From Flectonema sp. DT1601 (lineage: Eukaryota; Euglenozoa; Diplonemea; Diplonemida; Diplonemidae), in the NCBI GenBank assembly GCA_964019425.1, contig OZ025782.1:1529880-1593879 (forward strand): 64,000 bases of DNA, in the 5' to 3' direction. Both the position numbers and the translations under genes were made by a program. Shown here one piece after another: positions 1 through 10,209 of this stretch (its first letter is position 1; each line of letters starts with the position of its first letter). The notes under the pieces are model-generated. The model made no database searches, was not told where the DNA came from, and saw only the letters and a list, made by a program, of their open reading frames with translations.

Positions 1-31
1 GGTTAGGCTACACCTAACTGCCTACCTACAG

Positions 32-410
32 TACAATCGAGACCTTAAAATGGTCATTGTAGGTGGCAACAAAATTATTCAAACAGATGTAAGTAACGAA
101 TCGTAACCAACAAAATTGAGCTCAAGTCATCCGATACGGTTGTTTATAAGGGTGTTATTATTATTATTATTTTTTTTTTTTTTTTTTGAATAAGAAATTT
201 TTCAAAAAAAAAAAAAAAAAAAAAAAAAACGGGAAAAAACGCAGATAGATTCCAAAAAAGGAATAGCAGAGTCAAGAAAAAATGAAAATCTTTTAATTCC
301 ATAATTGCGAGAAGGTAAGAAAAAGTGGGAGAACGACAACGATAGAAAAAGGGCTTACTGACTAAGTTACAAGGCAGGGAGCGTGATACTGTCCGATGAC
401 AAGATGCAGT

Positions 411-445
<35 letters not shown>

Positions 446-698
446 AATCATATTTCTCTCACATCTTTATATATCTTTTTATACCCACAAGGGACTACGG
501 CTCATCAGACTATCACTCGAACAAAGCCGATTAAGTGACCACAGAGAGGAATTCAATACCAAAGCACGCGATGCCATTAACAGCAGCATACAGCGTCTAT
601 TTTTTTTAAAGAACATAAAATACAAAACCGTAATTCGAAACATAAACATCAAAGGGGACTCATACAGTGTAATGTCGATTGAAAACATGGTCACATAA
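32..698 (+). CDS. possible split plus-strand gene, exon fragments only
   Basis: Two stretches look like exons of a plus-strand gene. The first, 32-88, follows CCTACAG and stops before GTAAGT; it reads YNRDLKMVIVGGNKIIQTD in one frame. The second, 492-698, follows CCCACAAG and reads in the same phase to a TAA, containing LEQSRLSDHREEF and ending MSIENMVT. The sequence between them is homopolymer-rich, and I found no frame-compatible middle exon. The gene would begin left of the window and would be the only host gene on the plus strand. I do not recognise a family. The splice-site matches and balanced residue composition are suggestive but weak. Confidence 0.25.
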
Positions 699-699
699 G

Positions 700-1960
700 G
701 TGTTTCTTGTGCATCTTTTTTTTTTTTTTTTTCTTTTTAAAAAAGGCCGAAAACAAAATACCTAGAATCTGTTACCAACGTTGCATGTAGGGTAGTAAAA
801 ACAAGAGTTTCGTTAAAAAAACAATTTTTTTTTTATTTTTTTTTTTTTTTTTTTAGTCATCGGTGCATGTCACACTGTTTTAAAAAAAAAAAATATCAAA
901 AAAAAAGTTGCGTAAAATGCATAGCGATGTGTTAGTTTTGCGAGAAGAAAAAAACGGCGGGACTGCAGACAGGTGTGTGTCTTGTCAATCCGTGTGTTAA
1001 GAAAAGGAAGGGGGAAAAAAAAACAATTCTTAATTTTTTTTAACCCTCAAATTCATTGAACTTTTGTGTTTGCTTGTGAGCGTAGATAATGAAAAAAATA
1101 AAAAAATAAAGTGGCTTTTGCGCGAACTATTTTGCTTGCAATCAACGAAGAGCACTTTGGTTTGAAGAATCGGATTAGGATGATGCAAAAAATCATCTCA
1201 AACCACAAATTGATGCGTGCGCTGCCTACTTTATTTTTTTTTTTTTTTCCGTGCTTGTTTTGCCAAAAGCCACTCATCCACACGCCAATTAGGGGGGTAA
1301 AGCTGTTTGAGCATATTCATAAAGACATTCATATTGTATCCGAACAACGATACAAGTGACAAAAGGTGATGTCAATTAGACAGGGGTAAAAAAAGTTTGA
1401 CGATATAGAACCCATCAATAGGGGGGTGAGAGTTATTTTCCTTAAACCATGAACAACGTTTCCAAAGAAGTCTGTCTGAATAGAGCAGTTTTTTTTTTTT
1501 TTTTTTTTTTTTTGGGAAGGGGAAAGAGAAATCGGAACAACAATTCTGAACCGATATAAGCAGTGGGTAGGCACAGAAAGTCTCGCTAGTCCATTACGAA
1601 TTGAACCAAAGAAAACTTTCCTAATACTGCAGTGAATAGGTTAAACCTCATTCTGAAAGAATTATATGAGATTTTTCAAATCATAATTTCCCGTCTTTCA
1701 GTAAAGGTGACAGTCTGTCTCGGGGCTATAAACCTCCTTACCAAAACAAAACAAAAAAATAAAATGAAAAAGGGGGGGGGGAAAAAAAAACATAGCAAGA
1801 AGGCGTATGATCCAACGTTGCTGTACTAATAATAGTCTTTATTATTATTATTTTTTTATTTTATTTTTTTGCTATGACCATGGTGATAGTAATTAAGAAA
1901 CACATAACAAAAGAAAAAAAGGGGAGCACCTGTATTGCCAAACATTAGACACAACCTGAA

Positions 1961-1999
<39 letters not shown>

Positions 2000-2438
2000 C
2001 GCAGCCTGACACACCTCCTTCAGTGCCAAACACCTTTTCAGGCTGCTATTCTTCACTACAGAAATCATAAACGCAGGAGATAAAGCAATACAGATATAGT
2101 ACTTGGTACAGATATTTAGATTCGGATTTTGAGGAGGGTAGAAGAAATTTTAAAAAAAAAAGGAATTGTTAAGCATTAAAGCTAGCCACAAGAAAGAAGA
2201 AGCAAAAGTCGAAAAAACGACTAAAAGAAAAGGGAAAAAAAAACAAGCAGACACCCCCCTCCCCCCAGACTTCATAGTTTGAAGGAAGAACGGGATATCA
2301 CATATGTGTATCATTAATAACATAAAAACCATAATTCAACATCTGTTAAGGATATGGTTAACTAGTTATTATCGGCTTGTGATATGGCAAAAAGAGGTTC
2401 CAGGAAAGAATAGGGGAAAAAAACGAATGAGTAACCGG
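700..2438. other. AT-rich intergenic/intronic DNA, no firm gene
   Basis: This stretch has many poly-A and poly-T runs. A short plus-strand open segment near 1111-1230 (residues such as ILLAINEEHFGLKNRIRMM) has an exon-like composition, and another lies near 1632-1770. Neither can be joined into a gene. Nothing else is supportable. Confidence 0.4.
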
Positions 2439-4628
2439 CTACATCAAAGAACAGACAGCACACTGCGCCTCAGTTAGGGCAATCGAGCAAGCTGATTGAC
2501 AATTACTGTTGGCGCGATGTTTTGATCTATCTCGAGTACGTCTTTTCCTTCTTTTGTCCTTTTCACTTACAAAGTAATAAGCATTATTCTTTGGTTTCGT
2601 ACGCGGTGTTCTTAAAGAACTTTTTTTAAGAAGAGGCATTGTTTTACTTGACAGATGGTTTCCTGTTTTCCACCTCCAAAACCTCTGAATGACAGCAGCA
2701 GACTCATGACGATCTATCAGAATTTCATTCTCTTTCCTTCTCGCAGATATACTAGGTGAATCCCATATAGCATTGCGATATTCAGAAGTAGCGTGTAAAA
2801 CAGTGCATTGGAGGTCGAGAACAACTTCTTTTTCAGCGCAACATGGGATTGCTTCGGCAACAGCAGCTTCAATAGTTGATTGTGGTATGGCATAATCAGC
2901 TCTGAACCATTCATGATTAAGAGATTCAAGAGCTGTGATTCTTTCTTCTTTATCAAATGTCAACATTCGACCCAGTAGATCCAATACAACAGCACGAGGA
3001 AAATCTTCTTGAGAACCTGATTTCCAACATCCATCAATAACTTCAGCTAGATTCCTACTCGGTAACATTGTAGCTGACGGTGATAATTTCTTTGCAACCG
3101 AATCTGGTAAATCTCTTTGGTTTAATATTTTATCACGTTCACCAGCATGACAACACGATAATATTAATTCAAGTTGATGATGGTCATCTTGTCCAGGAAA
3201 TAATGGAACTCCCGTCAGTAGCTCAGCAAGAATACATCCAGTACTCCACATGTCTGCTGCAGGTGTTGTTTCTCTTGAACATAATAATATCTCTGGTGCT
3301 CTATACCACTGTGTTTGTACATAGTCAGGGGTATCTCTTAGTGTTGTTTCTGATCCCTGAGAGAGCGTTCTCGCTAATCCAAAATCAGACAAGTACAGTT
3401 TTGGTCTAGCATCTACTAGTAAGTTAGTTGGTTTCAAGTCTCTGTGAACAACACCTCTCGCATGGATGTATGCTAAGGCACTTAGTAGTTCCATGCAAAA
3501 CCATTTCTTATGTTGAGGAAGTAGTTGTTGTTGAACGAGAAGGTCTTCACAAGTATATGGAACAAAAGGCATCACCAGATGAACGTCTCTTTTATTTCTA
3601 TCAATAAAAACATCATTCAGAGCAACAATGTTGGGGTGGCGGAGTTGTTGTAGAATTTGAATTTCACGATATGTTCGTTGACCTAATATTTGATGTGACC
3701 AAGTGTCGTGAATTGTTTTTATCGCCACAACTGTACCTGTATCACGCTTAATAGCTCTATGTACAATACCATAAGCACCTCTACCAACAGTAGATCCTAA
3801 TTGGTAGCACCGAGCTAATCTAGGATCGGTTGGAGTGTTGTTGTTGTTGAATGGCACAGAGAAGTCTTGAATTGGCTTACGAGGCTTTGATCTATCGGGC
3901 TTTTTTTTTTGACCCAAAGCAGGTTCAACAGCCCATGCTGAAGCATCACCTTGTCTAAAGACGTGATGTCTATTAACATCAAGAAGTAAACGCATACCAT
4001 CAGCTAGGTTAGCAATGGTTCGATTTCTGCTAATTAAAAGATTTTCCGATTCGTTCGGAGCAGCTTCAACACACGCAGCATACTCATACTCAATGGCCGC
4101 CTTCGCCTTTTGAGCCAAAGTCAATCCCGAAGATAGAAATGACCATCTGCTGACATCAACGTAGTACATGTGATCAGGTATGTTTTTACTAAACTTTTTA
4201 ACAATTTTTGATACAGCGATACCATTTAAATACATAAACCAAAGTATTAGTATAACATCATCATATATATTACTAAGTTGGGTTAACACGATGCCGTGTT
4301 CCTGCGATGTCGGAGAGGAACGTACTGCACGAGCAGCTTCAAGAACACCAGCGACTCGTTGCAAACCTTTTAATTTTTGATTTACTATTTTTGATACTTT
4401 TTTTAACTCTTCTTCAAGTGCTATAACAAACGCCTCGTGGGAGTGTTGTGAATTTTGTGAGTTTGAATCTGTTCCACTACTTCCCTCATCAGGGAGGTAT
4501 TCTTCTCTCTCTTCATCGACTGGTATTGTTTTTTCTAACATATTACCGAGTCTTTCATAGTTTATACTTAGTCCACTGACACCAAACTCTCCACCAACTT
4601 GTTGTAAATATGAACCAAATCCCACCAT
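2439..4628 (-). CDS. SPX domain-MAP kinase fusion with IQ motif and CaaX box (paralogue 1)
   Basis: A single-exon frame of 729 residues. Residues ~1-185 are an SPX domain, the fold that binds inositol pyrophosphates/phosphate signals; the basic helix KIVKKFSK (141-148) carries the usual lysine cluster. Residues ~276-580 are a CMGC/MAPK-type kinase: glycine loop GRGAYGIV, catalytic Lys304 in VAIK, HRDLKPTN (395-402), DFG (415-417), WYRAPE, and the LTGVPLFPGQDD MAPK signature. The activation lip is TPDY (433-436): Tyr aligns with the MAPK TxY tyrosine, but the canonical Thr position is Pro, with Thr one residue earlier. An IQ-like motif (AAVIQRFWRWK, ~644-654) follows. The protein ends CSLM, a CaaX farnesylation motif with another Cys at 723. 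Inference: a membrane-anchored kinase responding to phosphate/inositol-pyrophosphate status. A CAG acceptor lies 8 nt upstream of the ATG. Confidence 0.9.
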   Translation of the reverse strand: MVGFGSYLQQVGGEFGVSGLSINYERLGNMLEKTIPVDEEREEYLPDEGSSGTDSNSQNSQHSHEAFVIALEEELKKVSKIVNQKLKGLQRVAGVLEAARAVRSSPTSQEHGIVLTQLSNIYDDVILILWFMYLNGIAVSKIVKKFSKNIPDHMYYVDVSRWSFLSSGLTLAQKAKAAIEYEYAACVEAAPNESENLLISRNRTIANLADGMRLLLDVNRHHVFRQGDASAWAVEPALGQKKKPDRSKPRKPIQDFSVPFNNNNTPTDPRLARCYQLGSTVGRGAYGIVHRAIKRDTGTVVAIKTIHDTWSHQILGQRTYREIQILQQLRHPNIVALNDVFIDRNKRDVHLVMPFVPYTCEDLLVQQQLLPQHKKWFCMELLSALAYIHARGVVHRDLKPTNLLVDARPKLYLSDFGLARTLSQGSETTLRDTPDYVQTQWYRAPEILLCSRETTPAADMWSTGCILAELLTGVPLFPGQDDHHQLELILSCCHAGERDKILNQRDLPDSVAKKLSPSATMLPSRNLAEVIDGCWKSGSQEDFPRAVVLDLLGRMLTFDKEERITALESLNHEWFRADYAIPQSTIEAAVAEAIPCCAEKEVVLDLQCTVLHATSEYRNAIWDSPSISARRKENEILIDRHESAAVIQRFWRWKTGNHLSSKTMPLLKKSSLRTPRTKPKNNAYYFVSEKDKRRKRRTRDRSKHRANSNCQSACSIALTEAQCAVCSLM

Positions 4629-4636
4629 AATTCATA

Positions 4637-4660
4637 CTGTTAAGATGGAAGGTAAAAAAT
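4637..4660 (-). promoter_or_regulatory. splice-acceptor-like site upstream of the first SPX-kinase ATG
   Basis: On the minus strand a pyrimidine-rich tract (TTTTTTACCTTCCATCTTAA) ends in CAG, leaving only eight leader bases before the ATG. It could be a spliced-leader trans-splice acceptor or the 3' end of a 5'-UTR intron. Confidence 0.5.
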
Positions 4661-5047
4661 TAATTATTTTTTTGATTACACAATAGCAACACTTCCCACA
4701 AAATAAGTTAGTATTAATAATTAGTACTAATAATGTTTATCAGTCAAAAGAAGGGGAGAGGGCGGGAAAATTCAATCGAATGCAAAAGTTCGTAGGACAA
4801 CAAACAAATAATGGTTGGTTTCGGGCTAAAATTAAAAAATCTTTCTTCGGACCGTTCCCCTTACCCAGCGAAGAAAGTAAGGGGGACACTGCGGTGTCAG
4901 GTCTGTCCTACTCATCGCGTTTGCCCTCATCAGCTGGGAGAGGAAATTAGTTAGTTAGCAAAAAAATACAAAACTGATGGCTACGAGGAGTCTGGGTTAT
5001 TTATCCCATGAATGAGTTATACTGTAGAGATGAAAGTTTTTTTATAA

Positions 5048-5078
<31 letters not shown>

Positions 5079-5982
5079 TTTGAGAATTCGCATTTCCAGA
5101 AGAAGAACAAAAAAAAAAAAAAAAATCTCAAAGCTCATCATCAAATACGCTGGCTGCCCTGGAGTTAGATAGGTGATGTCTTTAAAATAATATAAAGTCG
5201 GTTTTTTTTTTTTTTTTTTTTTAATTACAATGCACCGCTCTCGTCGCAGAGGAAAGAACAATGGACGCTCGATACAAGAACAGAGAGGGATGAGCATCAT
5301 TGACTTTCACACCCTGACGATTTGATCAGTGAAAGGGGATTTACTTACCTGTTTTTAAAAAAAAGAACGGGAAAAAAAAAAAAAAAAAAAATTCGTAACC
5401 ACATAAAAAACATTCCTAAAACAAAGAGGCAGCATAGTTTCTTCCACAGTTTTTTTTTTTTAATTTTTAATGACAGTTTTTAAGAACCTTTTTTTTTTTT
5501 AAATCAAAGGTTTTAATTACATCGGTCAACAAAAGAATTACTTGAAGAAGAAAAAACGCCACTGAATTTGTTTACACAAAAAGGTGCGGAACATTCCACC
5601 GAAAAAAGAAGAGAAAAAAAAAGGGTTGGATGGTGGAAAAGGCAACCGACAAGGTGGAATCGCTTATTCGAACCCCACTTATGGGGCTGCGATGATTTGC
5701 TCTATTTCTTCCCCAACCTGCAAGATACTAATTACAAAAAAAAAAGAAAATGAACAAAAAAAAATTGGTTTTTAGATAACCAAATTTAAAATGCTTTCAA
5801 AAGTACCAAAACGAACTCAAAACCAAAACAAGTACATTAGGGCTTATGTTTTTTTTTTTTTTTTTTTTAAAAGTCTATACCCCTCATTATTAAAACAGAA
5901 TACAGATTCACCAATCATCCAATACGTAGCATTCGGTGGGAAAATAAGAATAACAAGTTGCTGTGTACATTAACTAGAGAAT
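4661..5982. other. intergenic spacer between the two SPX-kinases
   Basis: AT-rich spacer with long poly-A/T runs. A plus-strand open segment near 5630-5740 contains the protein-like string GGIAYSNPTYGAAMICSI, but it has no start codon or clear splice context. Reading the other strand gives a short VGEEIEQIIAAP segment after TTGCAG. Neither is enough to call a gene. Confidence 0.35.
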
Positions 5983-8172
5983 TCATTGGATGATGCAAGC
6001 AGAACCACATCCGACATCCATACAGTTGCTCTCAACAGGTTTGTAGCTTTTTATATCACACCTCGTGTTTGATCTGAGAGGGACAGTTGTTGTTCCTCCA
6101 CGTAGCCGAAGACCTTCACTGGCGCGAGATCGACGTTGGTGAACTCTTTTAGATGCCGACCTTCCTCTATGAGGACGAGGAATGGGTTTAGAACCGTTTC
6201 TGTATTTCCATTTAAAGAATCTTTGAATTATCGCTGCAGATTCGTGACGGTCGATATTTAATTCCGTTTCTCTTCTTTTTTTATAAAAAGTTGGTCCTTC
6301 CCAAATACCGTCTTGATAGTCTTCTGTGGAGTGTAATGTTGTACATGATAGGTCAAGCTGTATCTCTACTTCTCCACAAGCTGGTTTGCTTTCCATAATC
6401 AGCATTTCAATTACATCGTCAGGTACCTCTGGGTGTTCTTTAAACCACGGATGAAACATAGCTTGTTGAGCGTCTATTCTACTACTGGGTTCGAACTGAA
6501 TTAATTGTTGTAAAAGATTAACTGCGCTATCCCTTTCAAAGTCTGGTTGAATACCTGACTTCCAACAGACGTCAAGCATATCTGAAAGTGTTCTACGTGG
6601 TAAGAGGTATGATGTATTTTTTGAAAATTTCGCAACGCTGTTTGATTCTCGTGAGATAGCACCATTACCGTTTGAAGGTATTTGATGTTCAGCCATCGAT
6701 GCGGGTATTTTAAAACCCGTTTCTTGGATTATTTCTTCAGTTCCTGTTAAGTTTTGACATCCCAAAATCAACTCAACCTGATGCTGGTCATCTTGTCCAG
6801 GAAATAATGGAACTCCCGTCAGTAGCTCAGCAAGAATACATCCAGTACTCCACATGTCTGATGCGCTTGTTGTCTTTTTTGAACATAATAATACTTCAGG
6901 TGCTCTATACCACTGTGTTTGTACATAGTCAGGGGTATCTGCGAGTGATGTTTCAGTCCCGTCAGAGAGCGTTCTCGCTAATCCAAAATCTGATAAATAA
7001 CATCTAGGCGATTCATCCACTAGTAAGTTAGTTGGTTTCAAGTCTCTGTGAACAACACCTCTTGCATGGATGTATGCTAAGGCTGACAGAAGTTCAATCA
7101 TGAATATTTTTTTATGTTCGATATCAAGTTTTCGTTGAACGAGTAGATCCTCACAAGTATACGTAACAAAAGGCATCACCAAGTGAACGTCTTTTTTATT
7201 TTTATCAATAAAAACATCATTCAGAGCGACAATGTTGGGGTGGCGGAGTTGTTGTAGAATTTGAATTTCACGATATGTTCGTTGACCTAATATTTGATGT
7301 GACCAAGTGTCGTGAATTGTTTTTACAGCCACTATCGTTCCACTGTCTTTTCGTACAGCTTTACTGACTATGCCGTATGCTCCTCTACCGACCATGCCAC
7401 CAAACTGATAATTTCGTAGAAGGCGCGGATCTGAAACAATTACTTTTGTACTTCCCCAAAAACTGTGAACCTTACCTCCGTTGACTTGTTTTGTCGGTTT
7501 TTTTAATTTTGCTTCTGAAAGCGACGGTTCGACAGCCCATGCACTCGGGTCATTTGATCTGTACAAGTGATGACTATACTCGTCTATGAGTTCTCTCATT
7601 CCTTTAGTGAATTCAGATATTGATTGATTTCTATTTGAAAGCTGCTCATGACTATTAGGAGCTGCATCTATTAAAGCAGAGTACTCACCCTCAACAGCAG
7701 CCTTTGCCTTTTGTGCATAACCTAAACCAGCAGAAAGAAATGTCCATCGAAGTGGATCAACTATATATTTGTGATTGGGAAGATTTTTGTTATATTTTTT
7801 TACAATTTTTGATACAGCGATACCATTTAAATACATAAACCAAAGTACAAGTATTACATCATCGTATGCATTCGACAGCTGCGTCAGAACAATACCATGT
7901 TCCTGAGCAAAGCTGTATCGTCTGAATTCCCTGGCTGATTCCAATACCTGTCTTACTCTGCTTAGGGCTTTTAATTTTCTATTTACAACTTTCTGAACTC
8001 TGGTTATCTCTTCTTCTAATTTTTGAGTAAATCCTGCTGCCCTATCTTTTTCTAATAGTGGTGGGGTTGGTTTTCTTATTAATATTTTCTTCAGACAATC
8101 GTAGTCTAGAGACTCAGCTGCTACACTGTGGCGGTCGCTTACCTTACGAAGAAACTTACCAAACCCAACCAT
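5983..8172 (-). CDS. SPX domain-MAP kinase fusion with IQ motif and CaaX box (paralogue 2)
   Basis: Tandem paralogue of the kinase at 2439-4628, also 729 residues and single-exon. SPX domain at ~1-165 with KIVKKYNK (122-129). Kinase at ~256-580: GRGAYGIV, Lys284 in VAVK, HRDLKPTN, DFG and the same TPDYVQTQWYRAPE activation segment. It has a longer insert after the kinase core (around HQIPSNGNGAISRE) than its neighbour. An IQ-like motif (SAAIIQRFFKWK) precedes a basic tail, and the protein ends CIIQ, again a CaaX box favouring farnesylation, after Cys-rich MDVGCGSA. Blocks of the kinase core are almost identical to the neighbour at the nucleotide level while flanks have diverged. A CAG acceptor lies 9 nt before the ATG. 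Family knowledge supports SPX as an inositol-pyrophosphate sensor; the physiological input is inferred. Confidence 0.9.
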   Translation of the reverse strand: MVGFGKFLRKVSDRHSVAAESLDYDCLKKILIRKPTPPLLEKDRAAGFTQKLEEEITRVQKVVNRKLKALSRVRQVLESAREFRRYSFAQEHGIVLTQLSNAYDDVILVLWFMYLNGIAVSKIVKKYNKNLPNHKYIVDPLRWTFLSAGLGYAQKAKAAVEGEYSALIDAAPNSHEQLSNRNQSISEFTKGMRELIDEYSHHLYRSNDPSAWAVEPSLSEAKLKKPTKQVNGGKVHSFWGSTKVIVSDPRLLRNYQFGGMVGRGAYGIVSKAVRKDSGTIVAVKTIHDTWSHQILGQRTYREIQILQQLRHPNIVALNDVFIDKNKKDVHLVMPFVTYTCEDLLVQRKLDIEHKKIFMIELLSALAYIHARGVVHRDLKPTNLLVDESPRCYLSDFGLARTLSDGTETSLADTPDYVQTQWYRAPEVLLCSKKTTSASDMWSTGCILAELLTGVPLFPGQDDQHQVELILGCQNLTGTEEIIQETGFKIPASMAEHQIPSNGNGAISRESNSVAKFSKNTSYLLPRRTLSDMLDVCWKSGIQPDFERDSAVNLLQQLIQFEPSSRIDAQQAMFHPWFKEHPEVPDDVIEMLIMESKPACGEVEIQLDLSCTTLHSTEDYQDGIWEGPTFYKKRRETELNIDRHESAAIIQRFFKWKYRNGSKPIPRPHRGRSASKRVHQRRSRASEGLRLRGGTTTVPLRSNTRCDIKSYKPVESNCMDVGCGSACIIQ

Positions 8173-8181
8173 TTGTATGGG

Positions 8182-8205
8182 CTGTGAAGGAGAAATATTA
8201 TTTTA
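8182..8205 (-). promoter_or_regulatory. splice-acceptor-like site upstream of the second SPX-kinase ATG
   Basis: On the minus strand TATTTCTCCTTCACAG ends nine bases before the ATG. The pyrimidine tract and CAG are among the best acceptor matches in the window, and no upstream coding exon is visible. Confidence 0.5.
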
Positions 8206-9195
8206 ACAAAGAAGAAATAAATACAATAAAACTCTCAACTTATCTTTTCGTTGGTTTTTTTATGTTACAACGTGCGACTCTTTATTTATTGTCAGATTCT
8301 ACCTAAGGAAGAGGAAGGGGAAAAGTCGGTAAGATGTATTGTTCATGTTCCCCTTCTTCTTCTTCTTATTTTTTTTTTCCTTAAAATATCTCATTTCTAC
8401 AAAGGGTGAATGCTTCGAATATTGAGAATGAAAATACTTGCCCGGAGATACAGATGAAATGTTGTTTAATCCATCTTACAACATTTTTTTCATCATTTCT
8501 TTTTTTCTAAAAAAAAAAAAACTGACTCCTTATCGGTGTGTTTTTTTTTTTTTTTTTTTTTTCCTTTAAACTAAAGTGTGCTTTAGGATATGTTCGGAGG
8601 AACTATCAAAGTCAACTTGTGAAAAACAACAAAAAAAAATAATTTTTCCCGACGTCTTCACTATACTGTAGTATTATTTTACCTTTCAAGATTTCAAAGT
8701 AAAGAAGTAATTATTGTTAAGAAACAAAGAACGGGGGAGAAAAAGGGAAATTAGAAGAAAAAAAAAAAGGACTATCGACCAGACCCAACAGTGCAATAAT
8801 ATTTCACCTTATCAGTGGGAAGGGGGACTACAGCGTCTCTCACCATCGATGTTTCGCAATATTTACAGCGATATGTTATTATTATTATTAATTTTTTTTA
8901 TTATCGTTTTTTTTTATTTTTCCCCCTCTGTTTGGACTGACTCACCAGATATATTCTCAGCTCAACTTAACTAAATCGAGACTACCTTTTTTTTTTTTTT
9001 TTTTGGTGAGCAGCAGATAATATAAAAAAGAAGGGGGGAAAAAAAAAGATGAAAAAGCCCTTCAAAAATAGGAAAGGAAAAAAAAAAAAAGTTATTTAAG
9101 TGCGATTATTATTACTTATATAAAAAAAAGGGGAAGAAAAAAAAGAAAAAAGAGGGGGGAAAAAAAGAAATTCTTTAAAACATGTTTTTTTTTTT
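8206..9195. other. intergenic spacer rich in homopolymers
   Basis: AT-rich, with poly-T, poly-A and purine-rich runs. No supportable gene on either strand. Confidence 0.5.
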
Positions 9196-10172
9196 CTATC
9201 CACTGGCATTGGCTTGGAATTTGTCATAAAATTCATCGTCCTCTTCATCCTCGTCATCGTCGTCGTCAGCGTCATCGGCGAGTTCTTCAGTTTTTGTCAT
9301 TATATAAACGTGATAGTGAGACGATGGTGAGGCGTCACTTGAGAATACTGGTTTATCAATCATGCGGTGATCAACTTCCCAACACAATCTTTTCCTTCTA
9401 AAATGATCAATACGAGTATCAGCCTGTCCGTAAGACACGCATACATATTTTGCTCCCTTTTTCATTACTCTCGAGACTGTTTTTTTTTTTGGAATTTTTT
9501 TTTTTTTTTAAAAAAAAAAAAGAATTGGCTTTTTATCTTAAAACTATAACACTGTGATGTTTTGTTTGTGTCACGAAACCGTGAACCGACTTAAACTGAT
9601 AAAGCTAAAGGAGGTTTATGTGTGTTGCCAACATTCTTTTTCGTTCTCACAATACTTGTTAAATGCAAAAAAAAAAAAAAAAAAAAAAAAAACCATACTT
9701 TGCTTATTAACCTGGTATGCAACGTGGAAACTATTACTACCGCAGAGCAACGCATCAATGGTTGCCTTAATAATTACAAGGTCGAAGGTGCCTTCATTGA
9801 AATCCATTTTCGAAGCATCCATTTTGATCCACTGCATCTTATCTAATTCTTTATAGCGATTCTTCATCTGACTTATAACAACATCACTGATGTCAACGTT
9901 GACAACGTCCTGCACTCCGGAATCATAGAGTTGAGAGCTGAGACCTGTTTGTTTGTTTGTTTGTTTTGTCGATTTTTTTTTTTGTCAATTATACAAAACA
10001 AAAAGAATTACATACGTGAATTACCACATCCAACAACTAACACTTTACTGTCAGGTTTCGCTAGTGGTGCTAAAATTTCCTTTAAGGGTTCGTAGGACAC
10101 GTACCAATCAAAAGTTGTGTCATTTGCTTTGTATCTTTCATCCCAATAATCGGCTTTGCCATATTCAGGCAT
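9196..10172 (-). CDS. EEF1AKMT4/ECE2-type SAM-dependent methyltransferase, three exons
   Basis: A class-I methyltransferase of the EEF1A-lysine methyltransferase 4 (ECE2-related) type. Exons 10172-10016, 9944-9699 and 9476-9196 join in phase to give 227 residues. Intron 1 runs GTATGT...AACAG and intron 2 GTATGG...AACAG; both hold long homopolymers. Visible motifs: N-terminal MPEYGKADYWDERY; SAM-binding motif I KVLVVGCGNS; acidic-loop VNVDIS; motif IV-like FDLVIIKATIDALLCG; and after the second junction QISRVMKKGAKYVCVS, which matches the family's SEVSRVL...GGRFIS pattern. The last 25 residues are strongly acidic (a run of D/E). In the family the substrate is elongation factor 1A lysine; here that is inferred from similarity only. 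A CAG lies ~33 nt upstream of the ATG. Confidence 0.8.
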
Positions 10173-10209
10173 GTTATATTATTGGTTTTTTTTATAAAGT
10201 AATTCCTGT

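Noticed and set aside
1-20. Telomere-like TTAGG/CCTAA words at the window start
   Set aside because: Single copies in opposite orientation; not a telomeric array.
9616-9690. An extra exon (KYCENEKECW) in the methyltransferase
   Set aside because: Joining 9699 directly to 9476 keeps phase and matches the family alignment without a gap; the extra piece would bring in a stop.
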